Positions 34,101 through 50,351 of a stretch of 64,000 nucleotides of DNA are shown here, piece by piece. Origin of the DNA: Hypoxylon rubiginosum (Eukaryota; Ascomycota; Sordariomycetes; Xylariales; Hypoxylaceae); the NCBI GenBank assembly GCA_902806565.1, contig CADCXA010000051.1, forward strand, positions 496,001-560,000, read 5' to 3'. The first letter of the stretch is position 1; each line of letters begins with the position of its first letter. The translations under genes and the position numbers were made by a program. A model generated the notes under the pieces. It made no database searches, was not told the DNA's origin, and worked only from the letters and a program-made list of their open reading frames with translations.

Positions 34101-37100
34101 GTTATTATTAATATAAAATAAACTTTTTTATGTTTATTAAAATTTATTTAAAATATAAAAAAGTTTAGTTTTTTTTTAAAATAAATATTAATAGTTATAT
34201 AAGTTAATATTTTTATATTTATAGTTTATATTATTTTTTAAAATAATATTTATTATTAAAAAAGTTAAATTAAAATGTTTTTTATAGTTTTAAACGTTTT
34301 TAAAAGAATTTATTTATTTTTATTAAATAAAATTATTTTTTTAATTATTTTTTTATATTTTTTTTTAATGTAAGATGTTTTAAATTTTTTAATTAATAGT
34401 AATTAAAACCTTTTATTTATTATTTAGTTTAAATATTAAAAAATGGTTTTTTAAATATTAAAATTTATAATATTAAAGTTATAAATAAATAATATAACGT
34501 ATATAATGTTTTATATTAATTAAACAAGCGTTTAAAAAATAAATTAAATAAAAATAAAACTTTTATTTTTTATTATAAAAATAAAGATATTAAATTTATA
34601 AAAACTTATAAATTATTAAATTTTTTAAAATTATTCTTAATTAAAACCGATTTTAAAGCTAGGTTTTTTTAGAAAAATATTTAACGTTATAATTTAATGT
34701 TAATATTTATATTAATATATTATAAATTAATTGATTTTTTTAAAAGCTGTTTAAAATTAAATTATTTTTTAATATAAAGTGTTTTATATTATTAAATTAA
34801 CTTAATAAAAATAATTAAAAATAAAAAATTTAAATATATTTAATTATATTTTTATAATTTATAAATAGTTTTTAATTATTAAATAATTATAAATAATAAT
34901 AATTTAAACTAAGATATTATAATATAGTTATTTAAAAAAATTTATATTATAAATTTTTATGTTAATAAATATATTATTATTTAAAAATAATTTTAAGATA
35001 TTATATATTAAATAAAAGTAGCTAAAATTAATTAAATATAATTTTAAACGATTTTAAATATAAATTTTAATTTTATTATTAAAAAAAATATTAATTAAAA
35101 ATAAGAAAACCTTTTAATAACTAATAATATTACTAAGATTATTTTAAACGTGTTTAATATTAAATAATAATAAAGGGAGATTATTTTAATTAAATAAAAT
35201 TATTTAAACGTTTTTATATATTTTTATATACGTGTTTTAGTTTTTTATTTATTATATATATTGTTTTTTTATTTTTTAATATAGTTAAATAAAAAAATAA
35301 ACTAGGATTTAAATATAATTATTTATAGTAAGAACTATAAAAAAATAAATTTAATTTTAAAATAATATTTTTAATATTATTTTTATAGTTAAAAGCGATG
35401 GGAATTGTTTTTTTTTATTTTTAAAAAACTTTTCTAATAATATTTAGTTAATATTTAAGTTATTATAAATTAAAACGTTTTAAATTAATTAAAATATAAA
35501 TAAAATAATTTTTAAAAAACGTTTAAAAATAGTTTTAAAGATGTTATATTAGTTAAAAATATTAATATATTATTTATTAAATATATTATATATTTACCGG
35601 TATTATTTACTAGTTTTAAAAAATTTATATTTTATTATTATTAAGATTTAATAGTTGTTATTTATAAATAAAACTAATTAATATTATTTATTATTTTTAC
35701 GGTAAATTTATATTAATTAGAAATTTAAAATAAGTTTTTTTTAAAATAAATTATAAGTAATTAATTAAATATTAATATAAAAGTTTTTAATTAAAAGTAA
35801 GTAATATTATTAAAAAATATTAAATATAATAAATGTTTTAATAATTATATAAAATTAATATAAAATATTAAATATTAAAAACAAAGTTTATTATATATAT
35901 ATTACTTAGTTTTTTTATTAAAAAATAATTATAAATAATATTTATAGTTTAAAATTATTAATAAAGTAATTTAAATAAAAGTTTTTAAGTTTAATATTAA
36001 TTTAAATAATGTTTTATAAAAAGTGGGTTTTTTAAATATAATATATAAATTTTATAAATTAAATAAATTAAATACTTTATATATATTAAATAATAATTAT
36101 ATTAAAAGGTTTTTAAAATTATTTTATATTAAAATTATAATTAAATTTAATAGTTATTTTATTTATAAATAAAAATTTACTGTAAAAATCCCTGGTAATT
36201 ATTTAAAGTTATAAAATTATAATAATAATTAAATAATTTTATATAACTTTTATTTAAATTAAAAGTTTTAAGTTTATATTAATATTAAAATTTATATAAT
36301 AATAAAAACGGTGAAATATATTTATAAATATATATATAAAAATATTAATAAAATTATTATATATTTATAAATTAATAAAAGTTTAAAAGGTTTTAATTAA
36401 GGATTTTAAAATTAAGATAAAATTAATAAATATTTATAAAATTAATTTATAGGATTTTTTAAAGCTATATATTAATTATTTAAATTTTTTATTTATAGTA
36501 TTAAATTAATTATTTAATTTTTTATTATTTATTTACCTAAAAAAAATAAAATAATATATAATATTATTAAAAGTTTTAATATATTAATAAATAAAATTAA
36601 TTAGTTTTAATTAATATTAACCGTTTAATTTAATTATAATAAATAATATAAAAATAAATGTTATATTTTATATTAAGATTTTTTTAGTAACTTTTAATAG
36701 TATTTAAAATTAAAATAAATTAAATATTAATATAATATAAAAAAAAAAATTAACCGGATTTATTTTATTTATTTAAAAGTTAAAAAAAGGTTTTATTTAT
36801 AAATGTTATTTATAATAGTTTTAAAAGCTATAAATTAGTTTAATTTATATAAATATAAAAATTATTAATATTATATTTTTTAATAAACTTATAAAATTTA
36901 AAGTTTATTAAAAAATAATAATTATTAAGATTATTTTTTAAAAAAAACGTGTGTTTTTATTATAAGTTAATAACTAAAACTTATATTTATATATGTTATT
37001 ATTAATAATAATTACTAGATTTTTTTAAATATTTAAGATAAGTTTAAAAGGTATTTTTATAATAATTTATTAAAAATAATTACTTATTTTTATAATTTAT

Positions 37101-38740
37101 TAATTTTTTTTAAAACCGTTTATTTAAATTATAAGTTTTATTTTATTAAATAAGATATTATATATAATAAAAATTAAATTAAGGTTAGCTTTTTAAATTT
37201 TAAATATAATTAAAATTAAATAAAAAGAAATTGTTTTTTAAAAAAAAAGTTAAATTATAATAAAAGTAAAAAAAAAAATTTATAAAACCGATCGTTTTTA
37301 AAATTAAATAATTAATAATATTTAACTTTTAATATTATTATAAAAACGGTATAAAATAATTCCTTAGATATATACTTTTATTTTTAAGGTTTTATTAAAA
37401 TAAAAAAGACTTTTTTATATTTAGTTTTTTATTATTATTACTAATTAAAAAAAAAATAGTTTTATATATTATTTTTTTTAAAATTATAACCTTTTTATTA
37501 TTTGGTGGAAAAATTATTTATTTATAATTTAAGATTTTTATTTAGTTAAATTTAAATTTTATTTATTTTATAAAATAAAAATTAATAACTATTAAGTTTT
37601 TTTAATAAATATTATTAATTATTTAAAATAAAATAACTATATAATATAAATATATTTTTAAAGCTGTTTATAAGATATTATATAATATTAAAATAAATAA
37701 GTTATTATTTAATAAAATCCTTACTTTTTTTAAAAAAGATTTTATATAAATTTTACTTGTTATTTAAAAAAAATTACACTTATAAATTATTAATATTTAT
37801 TTATAATATTTATTTATATAAGTTTAACTTTAATAATTAATTTTTATAAAAAATATATAAATAAAATAAATAAATACTAATAATATTTAGTTTATAAAAT
37901 GGTTTTATAAAATATTTTATAGTTTTAATTAAAATAAAATAACTTTATTATTAAATATTATAAAAATGTTTAAATATAGTTAAAATTTATATAATTATAT
38001 ATTTTTTTTGGTATTTTTAAATATAATTAATTATAATTTTATTGTTTTTATTACTAGGTTTATTTTATTTATATATAATACGTTTATTAATAAAATTAAT
38101 AATAAATTATTTTAAAATATTTTTAATAATATTAAATTATATTAATTAATAAATAATTATTTTTATATAAAAGATATAAGTTTTTATTAACCATTAATAA
38201 AAATTATATAGTTTTTATAGCTAAATAAAATATTTTTAACGAAATTATATTTAAAAGTTAATATATTTATTATACTTTTATATAATTTTAACTTAAATAA
38301 AAGTTTTTATAATAAAATATAACTAATAGTAATTTAGTTTAAAAAATATAATATTAAAACGAAAATACTTAAAAAGGATTTTAATAATAAGGTTTATATT
38401 ATTTTTAAAGTAAAATTAATTTAAAATAATAATAATTAGTTATTTTTATAGTTTAAATAATAGTTTTTAGTTTTAATTTATTTTATAATAACTATAAATA
38501 AAATATAAAAGTAATTTTTTAATATTATTAATATTAATTTATAATTTCTAGTTTTTATTTATAGTTAATTTTATATGGTTATATTTAAAGTATAAAGTAT
38601 TTAAAGTTTAGGAATTTTAAAACCGTTAAAATTAAATAATAATATTTATAATATAATATACTTTAAAATTTTCTAAAAATTAAAAAACAATAATAATATA
38701 TAAATAATTATTAAAAACTAGTAAAAAAATAATAAAAGAT

Positions 38741-38778
<38 letters not shown>

Positions 38779-40089
38779 AAAGTATTTATTATAATATAAT
38801 TATTTATAAAAGTTTAATATTAATTAATATTAATAAAAATCATTAAATTTATATATATAATATATATTTTTTTTATTTTAAATTAAAAACCTAACTAGAT
38901 TTTAAAATTTTTTTATAATTAAAATTATATTTTTATAAATTCTTATAAACGCCGTTAATTAAAATTATAAAAAAAAAGCTAATAACTTTATAATAATTTT
39001 AAATTATAAAATAATAATTAAAAATAAAAACGTTTTATTTTAATATTTTTAATGTTTATTTTAAATAATTATAGTTTTTATAGTAAATATAATTAAACGG
39101 ATATAATTAATATTTTTTTTAAAAGTTTTAAACTTAGTTAATATTAGTTTAAAACTATTATTATTAATTAACTTTAATAAAAACAATAATAATAAAATTA
39201 TTTATATAATAATAAAAACACTTTTAATTTTAATATATTTATTAGTGTTTATATATATATATATATATATTAATTATTATTTACTTATAATTAATATTAA
39301 TTAAAAAAAATTAAGGAAAATTAAAAAAAAAAAAAAAAATATATTAATTTAATAAATATATTTATTATTATTATTATTATAATAATAATTAATATAAACT
39401 TTATTAAAATAATTAAAAACAATTATATAGTAATTAAAAATATTATTATTTTTTTTATAATAATTATAAATTATTTTAAACGGTAAAATAATATTAATTA
39501 TAAATTTATAAATAGTTAAAAAGATATTAAAATTTATAATTAATAATATAAGGAATTAAAAAATATATATTTATAGTTACTAATATTAATAAAAATTAAT
39601 ATAATGTTTTTAAAATATTTAACTTAATTTTTATAAAAAGTTTAAAAAGATAAATATTATTTAATTAAAAGTTATTAATTTTATTAGTTATTAAAAGTTA
39701 AAGAAAAATATAATTTAGTTTTAAAAAAAATAAATCTTATATTTAAGTTATTAATTATATTTATAAGGTTATTATTAAAATGTATTTTTTTAATATAATT
39801 AAGATATTAAATTAAATATAATTAATAATTAAAATTATTTTTAAAGTTAAATAAAAGTTTTTTAAAAATAAAATTAAACAACGTAAAATTATTATTATAT
39901 AAAATTAAAAAATATAAATAAATATTAAAAGTTTAATTAAATATTATTATTATATTTTAATTAAAATTATTAGTTTTTAATTAAGGATTATTATAATTAT
40001 TATTATTAGTTTAGTTTTAAATACGCTTATTATTTAATTAGTAAAATATAAAAAATAATATAATAAAAGATATTTCTAGTTTTTTAAAA

Positions 40090-40205
40090 TTATTATAAAT
40101 AGTTTTTAAGTTATTATAAATAACTTTTAAGTTATTATAAATAACTTTTAAATTAATTTAAATAACTTTTAAATTAATTTAAATGGTTTTTAAGTTAATA
40201 TAAAT
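40090..40205 (+). repeat. About five tandem copies of a 21-22 bp unit
   Basis: Units of the form TTATTATAAATAACTTTTAAG recur five times with small changes. The period of 21 is a multiple of three, so it may be a relic of a repeat within a coding sequence, but the A+T saturation allows no firm reading. Confidence 0.6.
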
Positions 40206-43200
40206 TAAGTAATTAATATTATTATAAATATATAATATTTTAAGTAATAATAAAAACTTGTAAAAAACTGTTAAAATCTAGTAATAAAGTTAATAATTAA
40301 AAAAAAAACGAGATTTTAATTAAAATTAATAAATTAATTAATATAGGATTTTTAAAAGGTTTTATTAAATATAAATTAGTTATAATAAATTTATATTAAT
40401 TATTTTAAAATTTAATTAATTTTTTTTAATATGAAATAAATAAAAGATTAATATATTAATAAATTTAAATATATAATTAAAATTTATAAAAATTAAAAAT
40501 AAGTGATTAAGATTATATAATTTAAATAAATATAAAATATTATAATATTATATATAAAAGTGGTTTTTAAAAATTATAAATTTTAAAAAAGTTTTATTTA
40601 AAATAAAATAACTATAAATAAAGTTAATAAAAGGTTATTAATATTAATAAGAAACTAAAAATATTAAGAATTTAAATATAATATTGTTTTTTATATATAA
40701 TAAATAAAAGTTAAAAAAAAAAATAAAAAAAAAATAAAGAAAATTTAAAAATATTATAAAAAAGTAAAAAAGATTAAAAAATATAATTAGTTATAACTAT
40801 TTATAAAAAGTAGGTTATAAATAATATAAATTAAATAGATTATATATAATATAATTATTATAAAAAGATAAATTATTTAATATTAAATAAAATTAATTAA
40901 AATTATAAATTATTAAATAATAATTTATTTAAAAAATATAATTTAGTTATTTATAAAATAAGTAGTTTAAAAAACTAGTTATATTTAATATAAAAACTAT
41001 AAAAATGTTTATAAAAAATAAACTTTAATTATAAGTTTTATAAAAAATATATTTAAAAATAAAATTAAATATTATTATAATAAAATATTATAAAATTTAT
41101 TTTAATAATAATTTAAAATAAACTAATTTAAATATAATAAATATTTTTATATTATTTAATATTATTTTATTTTAAATAATATTATTTAATATATTATTTT
41201 TATTATATATTAAAAATATAAACAAATTAAAAATTTATTTAAATAATTTATAAAATATATTAGTTTATAATAAAAAGATTTTTTTAGTTATTTATAAATA
41301 AAAACATTTATAATATTTTTTATATAATTATAATATAATAATTATTTAATGTTATTTTATAAAAACTAATTTATAAAATATCTATTAATATTTTAATTAT
41401 TTAAACGTAAAATAATTTTATAAAATACTTAAAAAAACTGGTTATAATAACTTAAATAAAAATATTATCAATAAAATTATTAGATTTTATTATTAATATT
41501 AAATATATAATAAACCGCCGGGTAAATTTAAATTTATAATTAAAAATAATAATATTAATTTTAATTATATTATATATATTAACATTATATATATTATATA
41601 AAAATTTATATTATATATTATTAATAAAGTTATAACTTTTTAAGTTATATAATTTCTTTTAAATATATTAATAAAACGTATTTAAAAAATATTATAAATA
41701 ATATAAATAAATAATTATTTTAATTTATTTAACTAAATTATTTATAACGTTAAAATTAATTTTATTACGGTTAAATTTAAAGTTAATATAAAAAAATTAT
41801 TTATTTTTATTAAAAAAGTTTTTATAAAAATATATAATTTAATTAATAAACTAAAATAATATTATAAATTATTAAAATATATATATAAAATAATTACTAA
41901 AAACCTTAAAAACAATTAAATAAATATAAAATATATTTTTTAAATAATAATAAAAACTATAAATAATATTATAAAACTTAATAAATTAATTTTTATATTA
42001 TTTATATTTAAAGTATATTTATAAATAACTAATAGTTTATTAAACGTTTTATTTTTTTAAAACCGCGTAAAAATAATATAAAAAGTTATAAAAAAGGTTA
42101 ATAAATTAAAAACGAGGTAATAAATTACTAATATTTTTAAAATAAAAAATAATTTAAATATATTAAATATTTTAAACTTTTTATTATAATTAAAAGTAAA
42201 ATTCCACTAAGAAAATTATAATTAAATAAAACTTTATAAGCTTATTAATAAAAATAAAAAAACATATATAATAAATATTAATAATAAATTAATAAATTTT
42301 TATATTATAATAATTAAGTTATATAAAAAAAATAAAATAATATTTATTTTAAAAGTTAATATTAATACTTTTAAACTAAATAACAAATTAAATAAATATA
42401 TATTTAATAAAAATCTATTTGTTTTTAAAAAAAACTAAAAATAACTTTTTAAAAATAAAAATAAATTAAAAAAAATTATAATAATAAACGTAATAATAAT
42501 TATTTTATATTTTATTATAATTAAAAATATTATTTATTTATTTTTAAAAGAAATATTAAATATATAACTTATAATTTAACTTTATAAAAAAGGAAAAATT
42601 ATAACATTAAAAAAATTATTTAAAACTTTTAATTTTATAGAAATTAAAAGATTTATTAAAAAAAAGGAGTTTTTTTTTTAAAAAAATATAATAAAAAAAA
42701 GCATAAAGAATATTAATTATATAAATTAAAAATAATTTATAAAATTAAAAATAAAAAAATTAAAACTTATTATTTAAAAATATAATAATAAAAAAAAAAT
42801 TATAATATTAATATAATTACTAATAATTTAAAAAGTAAATTAATATATTTTAAAAACATTTATAATAATAATAACATTAAAAAATATAATAATATATTTA
42901 TATAATATTATTTAAACTTATATTTAATTAAATATAAAATTAAATTAAATTATTATTATAATATTATTTAAAAAGTTTATTAATAAATATTTTAAAAATA
43001 TTATTATAATTATTATAAAACTATTATATAAGGTTTTAATAGCTAGTTTATATTAATAAGCTATATATTTTCCTTATTATAAAAATAAATTTAAAATAAT
43101 AACATTTTTTTATAATTTTTATTTATTAATATTTAATATAATAAAATATTTTAAATTTATTATAATATAAATAAATAATATATTTAACTTAATTAATAAA

Positions 43201-45222
43201 ATTTTTAATTAAGTTAAAAAAAAGAAGTTAAAAAAAGTAAAATTTAAGGTTAAATTAAAAATGTATTTTATAAAAAATAATTTAATTATATTTAATAAAT
43301 ATATTTTATTAAAAAAAAATAATATTATTTATATTTAATAAAAAAACTAAAGTAAGAAAATTATATTAATAAATATAATTATTAAAAATATAATATAATA
43401 ATATATTTAACAGTAAGCTTATAGTATATATATTATAATAATATATTAATTAAAAGTAATATTTAATATAATAAAAATAATATAATATAAAAAACCAGGA
43501 TTAAAAAAAATAAAAAGATTTAATAAAAAGTTAAAATAATAAGTAAAAAAATTTAAGGGTGGTTTATAATATATTTTAATTAATTTATTTATAGTAAAAA
43601 TTTTTATATATATTAATAAATTTTTTATTAATAATAAAAACTTTTTATTTTAATTAAAATTTATAATTTTTTTAATAAATAAAACAATAAATAATAATAA
43701 ATTTACTATTAAAAAAAACTTATTTTATTAAAGTTTAATAAAAAATAAATAAATTATAAAAAGTATTTTTATAAGTAAAATTTATATAATAATATAAAAT
43801 ATTAATATAAAAATTATAATTAATATAATAATTATTTTAATTTTTAAAATCTAATAATTATTTAAAATATTAATTATTATATATATAAATTTATACTTTT
43901 TTTATAAATATATAGTTAAGCTCGGAATAATTAAAAAAAAATAATTAATAATAAATATTATAATATTATATTAATTATATAAATAATAAAAAATTATAAA
44001 TATTTAATAAATATATAATAAAAAGAATCCTGTTAATATAATAATAAAAATAAATTTAAATAAAATATTAAAAAGATTTATTAATAATAATTAAATTATA
44101 ATAAAAATATAAAAAATAGTAATTAAAAATAAAAAGAAATTATATAAATATTTTAATTTAATAATAAATAAAAGATAATTTTAAAAACTTTATAATTTAT
44201 AATTATAATTAAATTATATATTATAATAAATAAATTTCTTTTAAATAAAAAGTGCTAAATTAAAAATATTTATTAAAAAAATAAAAAATAAAAAATTATA
44301 AAAATATAATCTAAAATAGGAATTAAAATTAAAAATTATTTAAAAATAAGAATTAGTATAAAATAAACATAAAAATAAAAAAAAATATACCTTAAAAAAC
44401 TTAATAAAAAAAATCTTTATAATAATATAAAAAAAACATATTTTAATAGTAATATTTTATAACTTAATATAAATATATTTTATTATATTTATTAATTATT
44501 TTTTATATTTTCTTTTATAATTATAATAAATTTTAATAATATAAGTTTTATTTATAATATTTTTTATTTTTATATCCTTAAGATATTTTCATAATTTTTA
44601 TTAAGTTTTTTTTAAGACTTTTTATAAAAAATTAATAAAACAAAAAAAAAAAAAAAAAATTTAATTTAAATATATAATTATTAATTAAATATAAAAATTA
44701 AAATTATTATAAAAAATATTAAAAGTTATTATAATAAAATAATAATAATAAATTAACATTAAAATATAAGTTTTATAATTAGTTTTATAATAAATATATT
44801 TAATTAATACCGTTATAAAAAAATTAAATATATATTAAATAAATAATTAAAAAATTATTTATATTTAAAATTATAATAGTTAAAATTTAAATTTTAACCT
44901 GGTTATTATTTTATAATGTTATAATAATATTATTAGTAAAAAACTAGTTGTTTTAATAACTTTTATTTTTAAGAAGGTATAATAATAAAGGAATTTAAAA
45001 AAAAGTTATTAAAAATAAAAGAAAATCATTAAAAATACTAATATAATAAATTATAATTAAACTTTTTTAATAAGTTAAATTAATATAAAAAAAAGAAGAA
45101 AAAAGTTATAAAAAAAGGAAAAAAAAAAGACGTTATATTTAATATTTAACTTTTATTAAAATATATTATTATTAAAAAATATATAATTTTATAATAAAAA
45201 AAATTTTTTAATTAATATAAAA

Positions 45223-45418
45223 AATTAAGTTTATATTATAATATATATATAAAGTTATATATAATATTAATATAACTTATTTTAAGTTATATTTATAAGT
45301 TATATTTTACGTTTTAAAACTTAGTTATAATTAATTTATAATTAAATATAATTATTATTTTTACGTATATTTTAATATTATTAATTTTTTTATTATTATT
45401 ATTAATTTAATATTAATA
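45223..45418 (+). repeat. Inner direct repeat, right copy
   Basis: Partner of 27998-28192, 17.2 kb away in the same orientation. It keeps G/C at several sites where the left copy has A/T (GTTATAT, AACTTATT, TTACGTAT) and the reverse elsewhere, so both copies decayed independently. Confidence 0.8.
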
Positions 45419-48400
45419 TTTTAATAATAATAAAATAAAAAAAGTTTTAATAATTAAAATAAATTTTAATTTAATAATATATTTTTTTAAAATATTATTT
45501 TTATTTCTTAAAAAAATTAATAATATTTAATAATTTTTTATTATAAATTTTATAGTTTATTTTAACTAGGTTTAACTTTTAAAAGTAAAATATTATAAGG
45601 TAAAATTTCCTGGTTTTATTTTTTTAAAATAAAATTAATTTTATTATAAAATTTAAAATATTTATTTTAATATAAGTAATTAAATTTAAATTAAAATAAT
45701 TATAAATTAAATTTTTAATATTTTAAAAATAATTAATATTAATTTTATTTATTTTTAATTTTTTTAATTTTTTTTATTAACGTTTATTAAAAGTTTAATT
45801 ATTACTAAAAAATTATAAATAAAGCGTTAATAAAAATTTATAAATTTTATAAATTACTAGTATTTTTTAAAATTAATTAAATTTTTTTATTTTTAAATAT
45901 TTTTAATTTTATTTAAACTTATTAATATATTATTAGTTTTAATAATATATTTTAAAAACTTAACTTTTTAAATTTTCTAAAAATATTTTTTTAATAATAT
46001 AATTAAATGGTATTTTATTAGTTATTTAAGGATTTTTTTTATTAAAATATTATATTTTTTTTAAATGTTTTATAAATAAAAATATTATTAAAATAAATAA
46101 ATATATTAATATTAATTAAATTTTAAAATATATTATTTATTATAATTTAAAAAATTACTAAAATATTAATAAGTTTAAAAAATATTATTAAATATTTATA
46201 TAAATTATATTTATATTTAAAAGTTATTTTTTATTTGGTTTTTCTTTTAATTTATATAAAATTAAATTTAAATTTAAGGTTAATTTTAATAAAAGATTTA
46301 ATAATTTTAAATTATATTTAAAATTTTATAATTAAAAAATTTAAATAATAAATTAATATAATAATAATATTAAGTTTTTAATAATTAATAATAAGTTATA
46401 ATAAATTTTTTAAATTTATTTTTTTAATAAATATTATTAAAATAACATATAATAAAATAAATTTTTAAATTTTTTTAATATTAATTATTTTTTTTAATTA
46501 AAGTTTTAAAGTAAATAATTTCTTTTTATTTATAATATAAAAAGGTTTTTAAAAAAAATTTTTTTTTTATAAAAGTTTATAATATAATTTTAAAGTTAAT
46601 AATTAGAAAATTATTATTTTATTTTTTAAGTTATAATTAAATAAAATTCCTGGAATTTTTTAAAAATGTTTTTAAATATTTTTTAAATATTTATTTAAAT
46701 TATAATTAAAATGAAAAAAATGTTAATAAGTTTATTAAAATTTTATTTATATAATTTCTTTTATAATATTTAAAAATAAATTAAATTTTTTAAGTTTAAA
46801 AAAAAAAAAAAATTAGTTAATATTATTTAAGTTATTATTAAAATAAAATAATATTATATTTTTTATTTAAATTAATAAATTTAAAGTTAAAATAAATAAA
46901 ATAGTTTTTTTAATATTTAAATATAAAAACTTTTAAATAAAATCTATTTTTTTATTTAAATATTAAAATTTTAAAATTTATTATAAATTAAAGATATTAT
47001 TATTTATAAATAAGGATCTTTTATTAATATATTTTAAAAAAAAATATAATTAATATATTATTTTTTATATTTATAAGTATTTTTATTTAATATTTTTTAT
47101 TATTATAAATAAATATTATTTTATAAATAAATTAGTTTTTAAAATATAATTTAAAAATTAATTAATTAAAAATTAAAAACCTTTTATAATTTATAATTTA
47201 ATATATTAAAAAAAAATATAAGAATTTATTAATATAATAAAATAGCTATTTAAAAATCTAAGTTAAAATCTTTTTTTTTAGTGATTTTTTAAAAAAAAAA
47301 GTCTATTAAAATTAAATTAATTTTTATTTTTTTTATAAATATAAAAACCGGTATTATATTATTATTAAACTTTTATTTTATAAAAGTAATTTTTTTTAAA
47401 ACTATAAATAATTTTTTTTTTTTTATATTATTTTTTATAAAATAAAATAAAATATTATAATTATTTTTTTTATAATATTAATATAAATATTTTTTTTTTA
47501 TATTAATTAATATTTATTTAATTATTTTTTTATAAAACTTTTTTATTAAAAACTTAATATTTATTTTTAAAATTAAATTAGTTGTTATTTATTTATTAAT
47601 TTTATTTTTTTAAGGATTAATTTTAATTAAATTTAAAACGGTTATTTTTATTATAAAAATAATAATTTCATTTTAATTACTTTATTATTAAATTAAGTCT
47701 ATTTTTTCTTAATATATTAAAGTTTATAAATATATTTTTATAAATTTATTTAATTTTTTAAATAATATTAATAAATTTTTTATCGCTATTTAAAAGGTTT
47801 TTTTAATAAAAATATATTTATTTAATAATTTTATTTAGTAAAATTTTAATAATATAATTTTAAAAAATAATTTTAAACTATTAAATTAACTTATTTAAAT
47901 TTAATATTTTAATAAAATATTAAATTATATTTTTATTATATTTAAGCTTAAATATTTTTTTTAAGTTATAATATTTTTTTAAAAAATCTTTAAAACATTT
48001 TTTAAAAATAAATTTATAATTTATTTAAAAATCTATAAATTTTATTTATTTTATTATTTATAATTTTTATTAATATTATATTTAGGTTTTTTTTATTAAT
48101 AAAATCCTTATTTAATTAATATAATAATAATTTTTTAAAAAGCTTTTTATATATATTTTTATATTTAATTTTATTTTTAAATATTAAAGTTAAAACTTAA
48201 AAGTTTTTTTATTATTATAAATAATAAACTTATTAAAATATATAAATTTAACAATAATAAAAACAAAATAAACTAATTATTTAAATATTTAAATTAATTT
48301 ATTTTTTAATGTGGTTAAAAAAATTAATTTAATATATAAAATATAAAAAAATAATAATTTTTATAAAAATTTTAATAATAGTTTATTTTTTTTTTATTAA

Positions 48401-49774
48401 AATTATTTAAATTATTATTAGAATTATTAAAAAAGAAATTTAAATTACTTTTTTTATTTTTTTTAAATATAAAAAATTTAACTTATATAAAATTAAATTA
48501 ACTTTAAATATTAATAATAATTTTTTTAATTTAATTAATTTATAAAATTTAAATAAATAATTAATTTTTTATTTTTATTTTTAAATTAAAATATATAAAT
48601 AAAAAATAAATACCAGGAATAATATTAATTTAAATTAATTATTAAAAGTTAAATTTAAATATAGTTTATTTTTTTATATTTTTAAATATTAACTATATAT
48701 TAATTAATTAATTAACAGTTAATTATTTAATAAATTTAATAAAAACAGTTTTAATATATATTTAAAAATTTAATAACTACTTTTAAAAAACTTAATTTAA
48801 TTAAATTAAATTAATATATTTTTAAATAAATAACTTATTAATTTACAAGTTTTTAATAATAACTTATTTAATAACTTTATTTTAAATCTTTTTATAAATA
48901 TTAAAATTAATATATAATAATTTTAAAATTAAATGTTATTTTTATATAATTTAAACTAGTTTATTAATTATAATTTATTATATAATATTATTATTTATAA
49001 ATTTAATAATAATTTTTTAAACTTATTATAAAAATATTTAATTAAATTATTTAACTTAATTTTTAAAATTAATAATTTAAATAGTTAATATTTTAATTTT
49101 TATATTATATATTTAAATAATACTATTATAAATTATATAAAAAGTATTATAATTTTTATAAATTTTTTAGTTTTTTTAATAAATAATATTTATTTAAATA
49201 ATTAAGGTTTAAATAATATTATAAAAGTTTTATATTTAAATATAAAATTATAAAATTTATTTTAAAAAATTGATAATAATAATATTAAATATAATAAAAT
49301 TAAAAATATTTTTTATAATTAGTTTATAATTTTAAGATTAATAAAATATAAAAACTAAGTTTTTAAATTAAAATATTATTTTTATTTTAATAAATTTTTA
49401 AATAATAAAAAAAATATTAAATTTAATAAAAAATCTTTTAAATTTTTAATAAAAAGAAAATTAAGGAGATTTTTATTAATATTATTTATATAAAAAGTTA
49501 ATTAATTAAAAAATTTCTTTAATTAAAAAAATCTTAAATTTAAAATTTTTAAAAAATAAAATAAGTTTTTTTTATTTTAATAATTTTAAAATAAAATATA
49601 ATAAAATTATTAATAAAAATAATAATAATATTAAGTTATAAAAAAATTATATTAAAATAATAATATTAAAAATATAATTATTTATAAGTAACTTATATAT
49701 TATTATATATATATAATTATATATATATAATTAATTTTATATATATTATAATAAAATTAAAATATTAAAATATT

Positions 49775-49794
49775 AAAATATCACGTGATATTTT
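49775..49794. repeat. Perfect 20 bp palindrome with CACGTG core
   Basis: AAAATATCACGTGATATTTT is its own reverse complement and stands out for its intact CACGTG inside the AT block, next to another GC remnant (AGGCCG). The CA and TG steps in its core are prime RIP targets yet survive. It could be a transposon terminus or two abutting inverted ends. Confidence 0.6.
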
Positions 49795-50351
49795 AGGCCG
49801 TATATAACTTAAATTTATTATATAACTTATTTAAATATTACGTTAAAACAACCTTTTTTTAAATATTATTTTTATTATATATAATATTTTAATATTAATT
49901 AAATATTTATATTAATTAATATATTTTTAATATATCTTTTATATTTATTATTACTTACGATATCTTCTTTTAATTATAAGATATTAAAGTTTTATTTTAT
50001 TATAATATTTTTCCCACTTATTATTTCTAGTAAAAAATTTTTTTTTTTAATAATTAATTAAATTTTATTAGTTTATTTTTATATTTTACTTCGCTTATAT
50101 TACATATTATTTATTTACTAGTAAATATTTAGTTTTTTTAATAAATAATATAAGTTATTTTAAAAAAAATATTTTTTAATAATAATAAAAAAATATTATT
50201 TACTAGAAAAAAAAGTTTTAAATTATTAAAAAAAATCATAAAATAATTAACTTAAAATAAAAAAATATTAAAATATTTAATATTTTAAAAATTCTTATTA
50301 ATTATTTAAATTTAATATAATTTTTAAGGAAAATAAAAATTATTTATAATA

